This document shows, piece after piece, positions 1 through 9,579 of a stretch of 14,728 nt of DNA (position 1 is the stretch's first letter; every line of letters begins with the position of its first letter). Below the pieces are notes generated by a model. It ran no database searches. It was not told where the DNA came from and worked only from the letters and a program-made list of their open reading frames with translations. Where the stretch lies: contig JADGKB010000200.1 in assembly GCA_027604185.1 (NCBI GenBank), positions 1-14,728 on the forward strand, in the 5' to 3' direction. The stretch is from Boothiomyces macroporosus (Eukaryota > Chytridiomycota > Chytridiomycetes > Rhizophydiales > Terramycetaceae). Position numbers and translations under genes: made by a program.

Positions 1-222
1 TGATTTCATAAAAGGATGTTGAGCCAAATCAAAGGTGACATTTGATAGGGAACTTGACCTGGAATCTAGACCACGACCTTGGGAAAGTTGGTGGATTTGA
101 GAGCAATGCATTGGGCGATAGCCGCTTGTTGGATTAAGCTTTGTAGCCCGCGCAAATACAAATAGAATGCAGTGTCATAACCTGAAACGCCACGCTGCCT
201 TGTGTGATGGAATGAGATGGGA

Positions 223-230
223 TATAAATA
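223..230 (+). promoter_or_regulatory. TATA box of the left repeat-borne gene
   Basis: TATAAATA lies 30 bp upstream of the ATG at 261, the distance expected for a TATA element followed by a very short 5' UTR. The same element is intact in the right arm. That both copies keep it suggests the repeat gene was, or is, transcribed. Confidence 0.55.
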
Positions 231-394
231 GATCGCTGGTTGGCACTTGCTCACCAATCAATGCTATCGATAATCCCATCTCTCCTCCTAGCCTCGTCTG
301 CGCTCGCTTCTGCCGACGCTGCTTTGTCCGATCTTGCTCTCGAAAAGCGTCAATCGCAGCTGTACCGACGAGAAGCTGCAAAGAAAAAGGCAGT

Positions 395-448
395 AATACC
401 AACAATACCAACAATGGCAACAATGGCAACAATGGCAACAATGGCAAC
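395..448 (+). repeat. Six-unit 9-nt minisatellite coding Asn-Gly/Thr-Asn
   Basis: Two units of AATACCAAC are followed by four units of AATGGCAAC, reading N-T-N and N-G-N in the middle frame of the broken gene. The right-arm copy has the same length but differs at four bases, three of which are AAT to AAC synonymous changes. Confidence 0.85.
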
Positions 449-882
449 ACTCCAGCAACCGTCGCCAATCCGCAAACCGGCAACTTGAACGGAAACGCTG
501 TTACCCTGTCGGCACTGGCAACTCTGCCGCGTGCCAAGCCAACTTGAACAACGCTACAGCCATCATCGGCACCATGCAGTCGCTGCTCACTGCGTCGCAG
601 AACCGTCCATGCAACGCAGCGGGAGGAGCAGCACTCGCGCAAAACCTGAACGGCCTCGCGACTTAAGCAGCAGTAGCGGCTATCGGCCCGCCATTGAACG
701 CCGCGGCAGCTTGCCAGAACTGCCTTGCTACCCAGCAGCAATTCGCCAATGTTCGCGTTGGATGGGCACAGTGCAAGGCACAAACCAGGACTGCTCAAAT
801 AAACGCTGGATCTCCAGACGGGACTCCAGGGAACGGAACGCCAGGTGCAGGATCAAATGGCCAAGTTCCTCAAGGACCACTC

Positions 883-906
883 AACGCTAATGGCAACGCT
901 AATGGT
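883..906 (+). repeat. 12-nt tandem duplication, present only in the left arm
   Basis: Two near-identical 12-nt units (AACGCTAATGGC and AACGCTAATGGT) stand in tandem. The right arm has a single unit. The length keeps the local N-A-N-G frame. Confidence 0.85.
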
Positions 907-984
907 ACTGCAAATGGTAATTCCAAGGTAACGGTAATGCAAAGAAAGCCAAGAAAGCCAAAAAGGGAAACCAATTTCATTGTA

Positions 985-990
985 AATAAA
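985..990 (+). terminator. AATAAA poly(A) signal at the inner edge of the left arm
   Basis: AATAAA overlaps the presumed TAA of the repeat gene, and homology between the two arms ends on its last base. The right-arm counterpart is TTTATT at 13755-13760. Confidence 0.5.
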
Positions 991-1824
<834 letters not shown>

Positions 1825-1834
1825 TCTACTCATC

Positions 1835-1840
1835 AATAAA
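1835..1840 (+). terminator. Poly(A) signal of ARF A
   Basis: AATAAA begins 11 nt after the ARF A stop codon and 38 nt before the next start codon. Confidence 0.6.
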
Positions 1841-1877
1841 TATCGTTGTTTTTCAAAAATCTTTCGCGTTTTCTCAA

Positions 1878-2490
1878 ATGTCAGATGAAGTATACACACA
1901 ACCACTAGAAAGAGACAAAACGTCCACATCCAATTTATCAAAATCACTAGGAGGCTCTCGCAGCATGTTGGCGAATTCAAAAGTGTATGGCTCTAGAAAC
2001 AGATTGGGTTCTTTTAACAATCTCAAATTTGGGTCAAAATTCAATTTGAAAGAAACAAAGAGGGAATCAGTAGCAAATGCTCAAACCAACGCTGTAGTAT
2101 ATGAAAACACGTATCAATTAAAACCAGCCGTGAAATTCGGGGCAGGTGCAGTGAGCAAGATCATTGACCAAGTGTTGGTAAAAAACTTGACCAAAGTAAA
2201 ATACGAATATGAAAAAGTGCCTAATCTAATCAGTGCCATTTCAAATGAAATACTGGCGGAGGTTAAAAGTATTCTTATTATAATATAGAACTGGGGTATG
2301 AAAGGTACAAGATTGTGGTACAGGTCGATTTGGGCGAGCTCAAAGGGCAAGGAATTAAATGTGCATCCAGATGTGTTTGGGATACAACGACAGACACTTG
2401 GGCATCTGGCTCCTTCAAGAATGTAGTTTAGACTAACCACAGGCAACGCTTTTCGCTATTGCAATGGTATATGGCTGCTATTTTGAATAA
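1878..2490 (+). CDS. Tctex1-domain dynein light chain (DYNLT family)
   Basis: Spliced CDS join(1878..2268,2289..2422,2443..2490) gives 190 aa. The first ~75 residues are a Ser/Asn/basic-rich leader. The rest is a complete Tctex1 domain: ENTYQLKP, then a helix-rich segment, YERYKIVVQVDLGELKGQG, ASRCVWDTTTD, and the family-typical ending ATLFAIAMVYGCYFE. Tctex1 light chains dimerise on dynein intermediate chains. Forms with long N-terminal leaders resemble DYNLT5/DYNLT2B, which act in axonemal or intraflagellar-transport dynein. Both introns are 20 nt. The second, at 2423-2442, is needed: without splicing a TAG at 2429 removes the last beta strand. The start is the first ATG after the ARF A stop, 53 bp downstream. 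The subfamily is uncertain; the domain itself is secure. Confidence 0.88.
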
Positions 2491-2498
2491 TCCCTTAT

Positions 2499-2504
2499 AA
2501 TAAA
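2499..2504 (+). terminator. Poly(A) signal of the Tctex1 gene
   Basis: AATAAA begins 9 nt after the TAA stop of the dynein light chain gene. Confidence 0.55.
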
Positions 2505-2603
2505 TTATCTTTTGACAGTCTAGTATTTGTACCATCACTTTGACAGGAGTGACGTGACCCAATGACATGTACAACAATAGAGCAAATGTTTTTACTTTTG
2601 CGA

Positions 2604-4352
2604 ATGAGTAAAAACGGGGCAGGTTAGTCTTGACTTGATAAAAGGAGAACATTTGGAATATGTACCTTATCACCACAAACGGGAACAGAAATCTGGGGAT
2701 CAAACTGTCAAAGATTCTATTTACTCTGCATATCAAATGGAAAGAATCAAACAATTAGCATCTGAAGTACCTTCTAATAACTTGGTATTGGAGAGATACA
2801 ATGAAGTAAATGCAGAATAACATTTAGCGAAAAGCACTAAAGCAACTGTCACAACAGAGGATAAAGTCGTGGGGTAACACAGTAATGGGATCTCGTTTAA
2901 AACGATTGGCTGCAACTGACGAGAGGGCTAGATTACTGGAGGTAAATAAAATATAATACAAGCTGGAAAGACAAAAACAAGACAGGGAATGGGCAATCGT
3001 GAGAGAGAAAGAACGAGAGGATGCAATAGCAAGAGCAAAGTTCCTCTTGCGGGCAGAGGACCCTAGAGTTAGGACTCTGCATTCGCAACTTTTAATGTCC
3101 AATGTTTTGCAGGTATTCAACAGCTGAATTTAGGAACGAGACAAACAGCTGGTGTATAAAACCAGAAGAGGAATCGCAATGAAAATACACGAGAAAGAGG
3201 AAACACTAAAGCAAAGGCTGCAGCATTTAGACGCAATTGAAAAGGAAAAGGAAGAGCTTCAAAATGCACATGCCAAAAGATTCAATTTTGCCAAAGACCT
3301 AAGACAAGAGATTGCTGTCAGAGCAGCAGAAAGAGAAAAATTAAAAAAGGTAATTCTAATTGAATGGTAGGCAGAGAAAGAAGCCAATACTAATCATTCA
3401 GGCGATATCCGCAAAGAATTGCAGGAAAAGGCAAAGCACAACAGAGAAAACAAAGCCAAGGAAGCGCTTGAAATCGATAGAACACTAATTGGACAGATCA
3501 ATGAGAAAAAAGTACCGCCTTTCTAACAACTAGGCAATTCAGGAAGACTTGCTCGTCAAATCAATGGAACTAGATGACTCAAATACAAGATTCAACAACA
3601 TGAAAAATATGTTTGCAGAACAGAAAAAGAAATTTGCAGAACAACAGGCCTCGTAAGTGCAGTCTAACAGCAGTGAGCGTATGGCAAGATATGAAGTAGT
3701 TGCGAAACTTAATATTGACGCGAATAATGAGGCCAAAGAAACAAGGGCAAAGCTCCTTGAAGCAGTAACAAATGCGCCAAGCGGAATCGTTCGCCAGATT
3801 AGAGATACTGACAAAATAAATCTGAAGCAACAATACCTGAAAGAGCAAGAGGAGTTTTTAAGAATCCACAATGAAAAGAAACAAAAACTGTTGGAAGCTG
3901 CATTGGAAATCAAAGAAAAAGATAGGGCAAAGAATATCCAAGAAGGCGAGCTATGGAAGCAAGAGAAGGAGGCAGCTGAAGAACGAAAGAAAAAGACATT
4001 GTTGGACATCAAAGCGCACCATGTTGAGCAAATAGTAATTGGAATTTAAAACTAGAATTTCAATGCTGTTCGCAAGTTGGAAGAAAAGAAAAAGAAGCTC
4101 CAACAGGATGCAGTGGCTATTGAAAGGGCGACTAAAGATAACGCGGATTTTGAAGAATACGCTTCTGAAATGATTCGTCAATGGAAAGCGGATGGAAAAA
4201 ACGTTGCACCAGTCCTAAATACTCTAGAAAAAGAAAGGCCTGGCTATGTCAAAAAACGCCCAGGAATGATGAAGACGGAATTCGATCACTTTGAAAGACT
4301 CGGATTTACCGTTAGATGGATGCCGGTCGACCCAATACTACCTCCAAAATAA
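2604..4352 (+). CDS. CFAP210: Ciliary coiled-coil protein, TPH-domain, CFAP210/CCDC173-like
   Basis: Spliced CDS join(2604..2622,2645..2805,2828..2941,2963..3112,3134..3349,3371..3511,3534..3652,3674..4034,4056..4352) gives 525 aa. The product is almost wholly charged coiled coil (E/K/R/Q-rich), as in trichohyalin-plectin-homology proteins such as CFAP210, CFAP45, CFAP53 and MNS1, which sit inside axonemal doublet microtubules. The segment RTLHSQLLMSNVLQERDKQL recalls a conserved stretch of CFAP210, and the length is similar. The C-terminus reads RWMPVDPILPPK. The eight introns are 21-22 nt, except one with a tandem CAGCAG acceptor that could be 18 or 21 nt. An in-frame ATG at 2586 would add six residues. 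It follows the Tctex1 gene by 113 bp, and the pair supports a flagellated organism. The CFAP210 assignment rests on recall of the family; another TPH member is possible. Confidence 0.7.
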
Positions 4353-4353
4353 A
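4348..4353 (+). terminator. Poly(A) signal overlapping the CFAP210-like stop codon
   Basis: The stop TAA (4350-4352) lies inside AATAAA. Only 52 bp, pyrimidine-rich on the plus strand, separate this stop from the next start codon. Confidence 0.5.
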
Positions 4354-4404
4354 AATATTTTGTACAGCGAAATTCCATTTTTTCTCTACTCTTTTTGCTT
4401 TTTG

Positions 4405-7330
4405 ATGTCGAATACAACAAAACCACAATCCAAAAACCAGGACCAGTACTCATCCTTGTTGCGGTTGTTCGAGAGCGAATTATTTGATTCAAGATTGGCG
4501 ATTTCTTATTTATTCACTTACCCCAAAAATGTTGGAATTCAAAATTATATTTGCAAAGAGCTTTCAAAATACCCAGAGTCAGATATCGAATTTCTCCTGC
4601 CGCAGATATGGTATTTCGATTTTAATATAGTCATATTATAGTCTCGCGTCCAGAAGACTCTGCGTCGCTGGAGGATTTCATTATAAGTTTGTGTCAGAGG
4701 TCAAATCATATGGCGATCATTACACTATGGTATCTGGAGGCATATTTGGAGGAAATGCAGTTTTATACTAGTATACATTCGGATTCGTATCAGCTATGCA
4801 AACGGCTCTATCAACAATGCCAAACAATAGTGTTTTCCGAAACGTCGCCGGATATAGGCAGCCATTTGGATATTCCAAGAGCCAAATTTGATATAAATGT
4901 TTCAGCACATATTCCTCCAAATATTGTCGGGATTGGGCTTGTTTTCGCTTCTTTTGGAGCTCCACATGCGCACACACACGCAAAATCAATGGTGCTAAAT
5001 CAAGCGAGACAGCCTAGGTTTTACGATCCAGTGGAGGATGAGGAGTCTGTGGAAGATGCGGAAGATGGAGCAAAAGTGGAGGAAAAGGTTAGGAGGCGGT
5101 CGTTGATATCTGATATCTTGGCCAGAGTACCAACTGGATCTCCTTCTTTGGAAGAAATGTCGAAAGGATCGGCATTTTCATTCAAAAACTTTTTGAAAAA
5201 AACCAACAAACGAGGAAAGAGTTTAGACAAGACTCCATCCTCTGCGTCTCTAGTAGAAGAAACCAGGGAGAAAATAGTACCAGAAAAGTCTTCAAAGTCA
5301 TTGGAGATAGATACAACTTTTGAGAATCAGGAGGATGTTCGCTTGCTCAACTCACATTATTTCCACTCCGAAATGCAGTTTATCATGGCCTTGGTGGATA
5401 TATCTGAAAGGCTGGTGGCATTTCCAAAGCATGCTAGACAATCATCTCTGATCGCAGAGCTGACTTTGGTGAATCACAACTTGCCAGCAAATATTTGTAT
5501 ACCCTTTTGGTGCTCTGCAGAGTCTTCTAACCAGCACCATCATCAAATCTGCCGAATTGCACTATCTGATTGTGTGGTTTTAAATTCTGCAGAGCGTGTA
5601 CCGTTTCTAATGCTGGTTGAGGTCATTGAAACTGATCCCCACAATAAATTGGATCCTTCCAGTCCATCAATTCTACAAAAACATGAAGATAGTAACCAAG
5701 AAGAGCCACGTAAGTTGTGTTAATGTTAGGAGTATCAACCGACTCTCAACGGCGAAATTCAACCGATTATTACATGAAAGTTATTTCAAGAAGACAATCG
5801 GTATCTGAAATTAGACAAAGACTATCACCTGCAACACCAACTTCATCTTCAGTTTTGGATGGACTCGCGCCAGTAAGTAAGCACCCGATAAAGCAAGATG
5901 AATATGCTGATAGAATGAGAACCGCAGCAGTAATGTTGGCACAACTCTACCAGCAGCAGCAAAAACAGCTGGAATCACTTCACCAATCCATTCGGAAATC
6001 AAGGTCTGGAATCTTGACGCCCCCAAGAACAAGCGAGAGTGGCAGATACGCTTCGGCACCAGCGTCACCCCAGCTGTCTGATAAAAAGCAGTACGCCAAA
6101 TTGAAAAATGATTTCGAAGAAATTAGAGGAAGGGTTCTAAAAGAGATGGCAATATTAGAAGCAGAAAGACTGGAAGTGTTGTCCAAGGAGCAAGAATCTG
6201 TTGGTATTGAAGATATACTTCCTGAAAGGAATGAAAACGATATTAGGAATTCTTTGGAAAGGGATGACGATGATCCAAGTGGTAATCATATTTAAAATTT
6301 AGCTTCTGTTTTCAGGGAACCTTGGAGTGTTAAACGAGCTAGAATTCAGGCTGGATCTCCTTACGGCAGCCATCCTAATTGGCAATTATATTCTGTTATT
6401 GTAAAATCAGGTGCTGATCTGCGGCAAGAGCAGTTGGCGCTACAGTTGATTAATGAAATAAGCAGAATATGGAAATCATTCAGAATGCCATTGTGGGTGT
6501 ATCCATTCAGGATACTGATTACCTCAGCACAATCTGGATTGATTGAGGTTATTCCAGATTCAGTTTCGATCCACTCGATCAAAAAAGAGGGTTATTCTCG
6601 TAAATTGAACCAACCTGGTATAGCTTTTTCCCTTTACGATCACTTCATTAAAGAATTTGGGCAGCCAGGGTGCGAAAATTTCCAGAAAGCCCAGGACAAT
6701 TTCATGAACAGCTTGGCAGCATATTCCATCATAACATATATTTTACAAATCCGTGATAGGTAATCCGGTATTAACTGCAGACATAATGGAAATATACTGT
6801 TGGACTTGAAAGGGCATATTACACATATAGATTTTGGATTTATGCTGATGAACTCTCCAGGGTCAGTCGGATTCGAGTTGGCGCCATTTAAACTACCACA
6901 AGAATACATTGACGTTTTGGGCGGAATGCATTCAGAAAAATTCGCAGAGTTTAGGACATTAATGAAAACAGGTTTCTTGGCTCTACGCAAACGATATGAA
7001 TCAATTGTCAGTCTGGTAAAGATAATGGAAAAAGGTATCCCCTGTTAATGCAGACTCGAAATTGCCTTGCTTTACTGGTTTAACAAAACCTACAGCGGTT
7101 CAGTTAACTCCTACAGGATTGCCAATGCCACCAGAACCAGAAACTAATCAAAAGTATCCAGTTACGCAAGCGTTGATTGACCGATTCCAACTGTCGTTAA
7201 CAGACGAAGCGATTGGTGAATGGATGGACAAAATTATAGATTCGTCGTGTAACAATATGTTTACAAAATTATACGATTCGTTCCAGGTACTTTATCTTTA
7301 ATTTAGTATTATGCTAATGGCATTTTATAA
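4405..7330 (+). CDS. PIK1: Phosphatidylinositol 4-kinase beta / Pik1
   Basis: Spliced CDS join(4405..4610,4631..5709,5730..6281,6303..6759,6781..7034,7054..7286,7307..7330) gives 934 aa, between human PI4KB and yeast Pik1 in size. It makes PI4P from phosphatidylinositol at the Golgi. The N-terminal lipid-kinase-unique helical region reads LLRLFESELFD and ITLWYLEAYLEEMQ. A long Ser-rich, low-complexity linker follows (roughly residues 200-550). The kinase domain has YSVIVKSGADLRQEQ with the ATP-binding lysine, the catalytic loop RDRHNGNILLD and the metal-binding HIDFGFM. It ends YDSFQYYANGIL, the family C-terminus. The six introns are 19-21 nt: 4611-4630, 5710-5729, 6282-6302, 6760-6780, 7035-7053 and 7287-7306. 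The fourth falls inside the catalytic loop and the last leaves a seven-codon final exon. ARF recruits this kinase in other eukaryotes. Its 3' end converges on DNAJC7. Confidence 0.95.
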
Positions 7331-7339
7331 TATATATTG

Positions 7340-7345
7340 AATAAA
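7340..7345 (+). terminator. Poly(A) signal of the PI4-kinase gene
   Basis: AATAAA starts 10 nt after the PI4-kinase stop and 10 nt short of the DNAJC7 stop on the other strand. Cleavage downstream of it would place the mRNA 3' end inside the DNAJC7 coding region. Confidence 0.55.
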
Positions 7346-7354
7346 CATATATAA

Positions 7355-9141
7355 TTACTCATCATCATATCCGTATCCCCCGAATCCACCATATCCTCCA
7401 CTTTGTTGGAATCCATGGCCGCCATATCCCTGGCCACCAAATCCTTGACTTCTGAAGCCGTTTCCACCTCCAAATTGGTGGAATCCTCCAAAGCCACCAC
7501 CTCCAAACAAATCTGCCAAGTTTACTCCTCCAAAATCATGCGAATGGAATCCCTGTCCTGCCGATGCAGAAGATCCATCAATATCATGTCCAGCATCAAA
7601 CAGACTCTTTTTGCGCTCATCCGATAAAACTTCATAAGCTTCTTGAATTTCCTTAAACCTGCTATCTGCGTTTCCTTGTTCAGCTTCTGGTAATAGATTG
7701 CGTTTATCTATACTTAATAGAATAGTACCTGGGTGATATTGAAGGGCAAGTTTGCGATATGCTTTCTTGATTTCTGATTCAGAAGCAGACTTGTCAATAC
7801 CCAAGATCTTGTAATAATCTTTACGTTTCGATATTTTGAGAGCCTGTTTAGCGTTGCGTAAAGCAGATTTAATTTCTATTGTAAGTGGTAAGTTACCGTT
7901 ATTTCCAGGGTCCATGGCTAATGCAGCTTCATAAGACCGCACAGCATCTTCGTACTCTTCCTTCTTGTTATATGCATCTGCAAGTCTAAGATATAATTTA
8001 GAGTATAATGCTTGCTGAGTAGAGTTTGCTTTATCTTCGTGCGATACGTCCATTCCATTCATAAAATCTTTAGGGAAGCAAAGCTTGTTCAGAAGCTCCA
8101 AAGCTTCGCCACAGTCTTCAATAACTTTATCATACTGATTCATCTGACTATTAGATTCTACTTACTCTGCTATACACTATAGCCCTGTTACTTAGAACTT
8201 TGGCTTTCATAACTCCACCCTTAGGATCAGCTTCCAGGAATTCATTATAAGCAGCAATAGCTTCCTCCCAGTTGTTTGCCTTGAAGAAATCGTTTCCTTT
8301 AGTTTTTAAAGCTTCCAGGTTCTTAATATGCTTGTAGAACACTCTTGATTTCTTGTTATCAGGATCATACTGTAAACTAGTTGACAAATATTGAATAATA
8401 GTAGAGACAGGGTGAGATTCCAATAAATGCATGGTTTTTGCACGAATGCAGATTGCTTCCGGGTTTTTAGATTCTGCCGCAGATCTGATGAGTGCAGCTG
8501 CAACTTGTCCAGCTTCCTGAACATCCCAACAACCGATTAGTGCTTCAGCTCTATAAATCCTCCATTTTACACAGACATTTGCAAGCTTGCTGGTTTCAAC
8601 ATCAGAGATCGCTAATATCAAGGATAGCTTACAGTTTGGATACCCGGTTCCATATAGCGAAGGATCCACAATAACCATTGCACTTTCAATTGCCTGAAGT
8701 GCTTCATAATATCTTTCGCTACTCATACTCTCAGCATACAAGTCCAGCTTCATTTTCAAAGTGTTTACTGTACTCTTGTCCTTTGCAAGTGTTTGGGCAT
8801 GGTTTGAAATATTCTTGCCTGGTAGCTTTTCGGCTAAACTTAATTGATAGGCAGCTTCATCCAAGTTGCCCAAGTGAATGTTACTCTTTACGGCTCTAAA
8901 GTAAGCTTTCACCATAGTTGGATCCAGAGAAATCGCTTGCTGGCAGTCGTTCAAGGCCTTTTTGAACTCTCCAGTATTCAAATATGCAGCAGCTCTATTA
9001 CTATAAAAAGTAGCTACTGAAGGGTTGATTTCTGATAAAGTAAGAGTTACCTATTGCCTTGCTGTACAAATCGATAGCTTCAGGATATTTCTGGGCTTTG
9101 AAAAACTCATTAGCTTCATCCTTGTATTTTTCAGCTTCCAT
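7355..9141 (-). CDS. DNAJC7: TPR and J-domain co-chaperone, DNAJC7-like
   Basis: Spliced CDS complement(join(7355..7707,7729..8143,8166..8611,8633..9031,9051..9141)) gives 567 aa; if 8612-8632 is kept it is 574. DNAJC7 passes clients between Hsp90 and Hsp70 in the cytosol. Tetratricopeptide repeats fill the first two thirds (for example [20 protein letters not shown] and [20 protein letters not shown]). A J domain starts at KDYYKILGI and holds HPD followed by KRN, then [17 protein letters not shown]. The tail is Gly/Phe-rich, ending GYGYDDE. Introns are 19 nt (9032-9050), 22 nt (8144-8165), 21 nt (7708-7728) and a probable in-frame 21 nt (8612-8632). The 7708-7728 intron splits the Asp codon of HPD; unspliced reading gives HPG followed by extra residues. 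The start is the only ATG preceding the first TPR helix. Orthology with DNAJC7 is inferred from domain order. Confidence 0.92.
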
Positions 9142-9579
9142 CGAACTAGAATTAAAGAGAAGAGTACTTTGACAACATTAAAAAGTGAGGGATTTTTTGT
9201 CTCAGGATTTTTTCGTTTTGATTCTTTCGCCTTCCATCACCACAAAAGTTTAATTTTTAAAACCTTATTATCCAGCTAGATTGCAAGTTTAACTCTACCA
9301 CTACTTCTAGATCTATTCAATATTGTGATATTTAAAAATTAATTTTTAAAATACTGTTAACTAATCATTTTGAGTATGTTACCATAATGGGTGTGAAATA
9401 AATCATATGTCAACCAATACTCTTCAATTCTAAATATGCAATTCACACCAGCCACAAGAGAGCTGGTTTCGCCACAATTCGGAGAATTAAAATTCTATCC
9501 AATGGCCTTAACTTTAGGGTGTGGCGCATTTACATTTTTTTTGAACAATTCAACCTCTGATTTTCTTTTACATTTAAGA
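9142..9579. promoter_or_regulatory. 438-bp divergent intergenic region, DNAJC7 / RPS8
   Basis: This is the largest gap in the interior and must hold both divergent promoters. I see no tRNA (no paired A and B boxes), no convincing ORF and no recognisable RNA gene. It has a perfect 20-bp AT palindrome at 9331-9350, a short hairpin with a 6-bp stem (ACCAGC/GCTGGT, 9447-9467), and a pyrimidine-rich stretch just before the RPS8 start. Confidence 0.5.
9331..9350. repeat. Perfect 20-bp AT palindrome
   Basis: TTTAAAAATT is followed directly by its mirror AATTTTTAAA. In a region this AT-rich it may be chance, but it lies near the middle of the divergent promoter region. Confidence 0.7.

Larger units (their letters stand above)
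261..989 (+). pseudogene. Broken secreted Asn/Gly-rich protein gene, left copy
   Basis: I do not recognise the family. From the ATG at 261 the frame gives a plausible signal peptide (MLSIIPSLLLASSALASA), then an LEKRQ segment resembling a Kex2-type processing site, and a basic KKK stretch. The reading then has to shift frame near 389 into an Asn-Gly-Thr repeat (NTNNTNNGNNGN), shift again near 511 into an Ala/Asn-rich region with scattered Cys, pass a TAA at 664-666, and shift once more near 929 to reach a Lys/Ala-rich tail ending in TAA at 987-989. All three shifts fall beside GG doublets and each would be cured by one extra base. The same lesions occur in the right copy. It is probably a pseudogene or a consensus-sequence artefact. 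Tiny introns do not explain the breaks neatly, since no GT-AG pair of about 20 nt restores the frame. Programmed frameshifting is possible but unsupported. Confidence 0.6.
1..990. repeat. Left arm of terminal inverted repeat
   Basis: The first 990 bases match the reverse complement of the last 974 bases of the window. The match starts at the very first base, and the outermost 140 or so bases are identical. Over the whole arm I count 12 substitutions and four indels (1, 2, 1 and 12 nt), about 98.8% identity in aligned columns. Homology stops exactly after an AATAAA at 985-990, after which the two flanks are unrelated. The arm holds a TATA box and one inward-reading broken gene; I see no gene I can support in 1-222. 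GC is higher than in the interior (34/60 at 541-600 against 19/60 at 6781-6840). No telomere repeat is visible at the end. It could be a terminal inverted repeat of an element, a dispersed repeat present in two inverted copies, or a subtelomere-like block. Confidence 0.95.

Noticed and set aside
1..60. Telomere repeats at the window ends
   Set aside because: Neither end shows a short tandem repeat of any telomeric type, so a natural chromosome end cannot be claimed from the sequence.
66..257. Minus-strand ORF of 63 codons at the outer part of the left arm, matched in the right arm at 14469-14663
   Set aside because: It overlaps the TATA box and promoter of the repeat gene and has no recognisable motif. 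Its conservation only reflects the near-identity of the arms.
395..448. CRISPR-like array
   Set aside because: The units are contiguous 9-mers without spacers, inside a coding-type Asn/Gly repeat in a eukaryotic sequence.
175..798. Long minus-strand ORF (207 codons) antisense to the repeat gene, also open in the right arm at 13934-14479
   Set aside because: Its Leu-rich run is simply the antisense of the Asn/Gly minisatellite and the rest has no domain-like pattern. The opposite strand has the TATA box, signal peptide and AATAAA. I note that it is open across the sense-strand lesions, but that alone is weak evidence.
261..989. Tiny introns as the explanation for the frame breaks in the repeat gene
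   Set aside because: I looked for GT-AG pairs of about 20 nt that would restore each frame. None fit at the breaks near 389, 511 or the TAA at 664, unlike the interior genes, where every join works.
3539..4012. Minus-strand ORF of 157 codons, Ser/Phe/Leu-rich
   Set aside because: It is the antisense shadow of the Glu/Lys-rich coiled coil of the CFAP210-like gene, which has a consistent spliced reading on the other strand.
9142..9579. tRNA or other RNA gene in the DNAJC7/RPS8 gap
   Set aside because: No cloverleaf, no paired internal promoter boxes and no T-run terminator in the right place on either strand.
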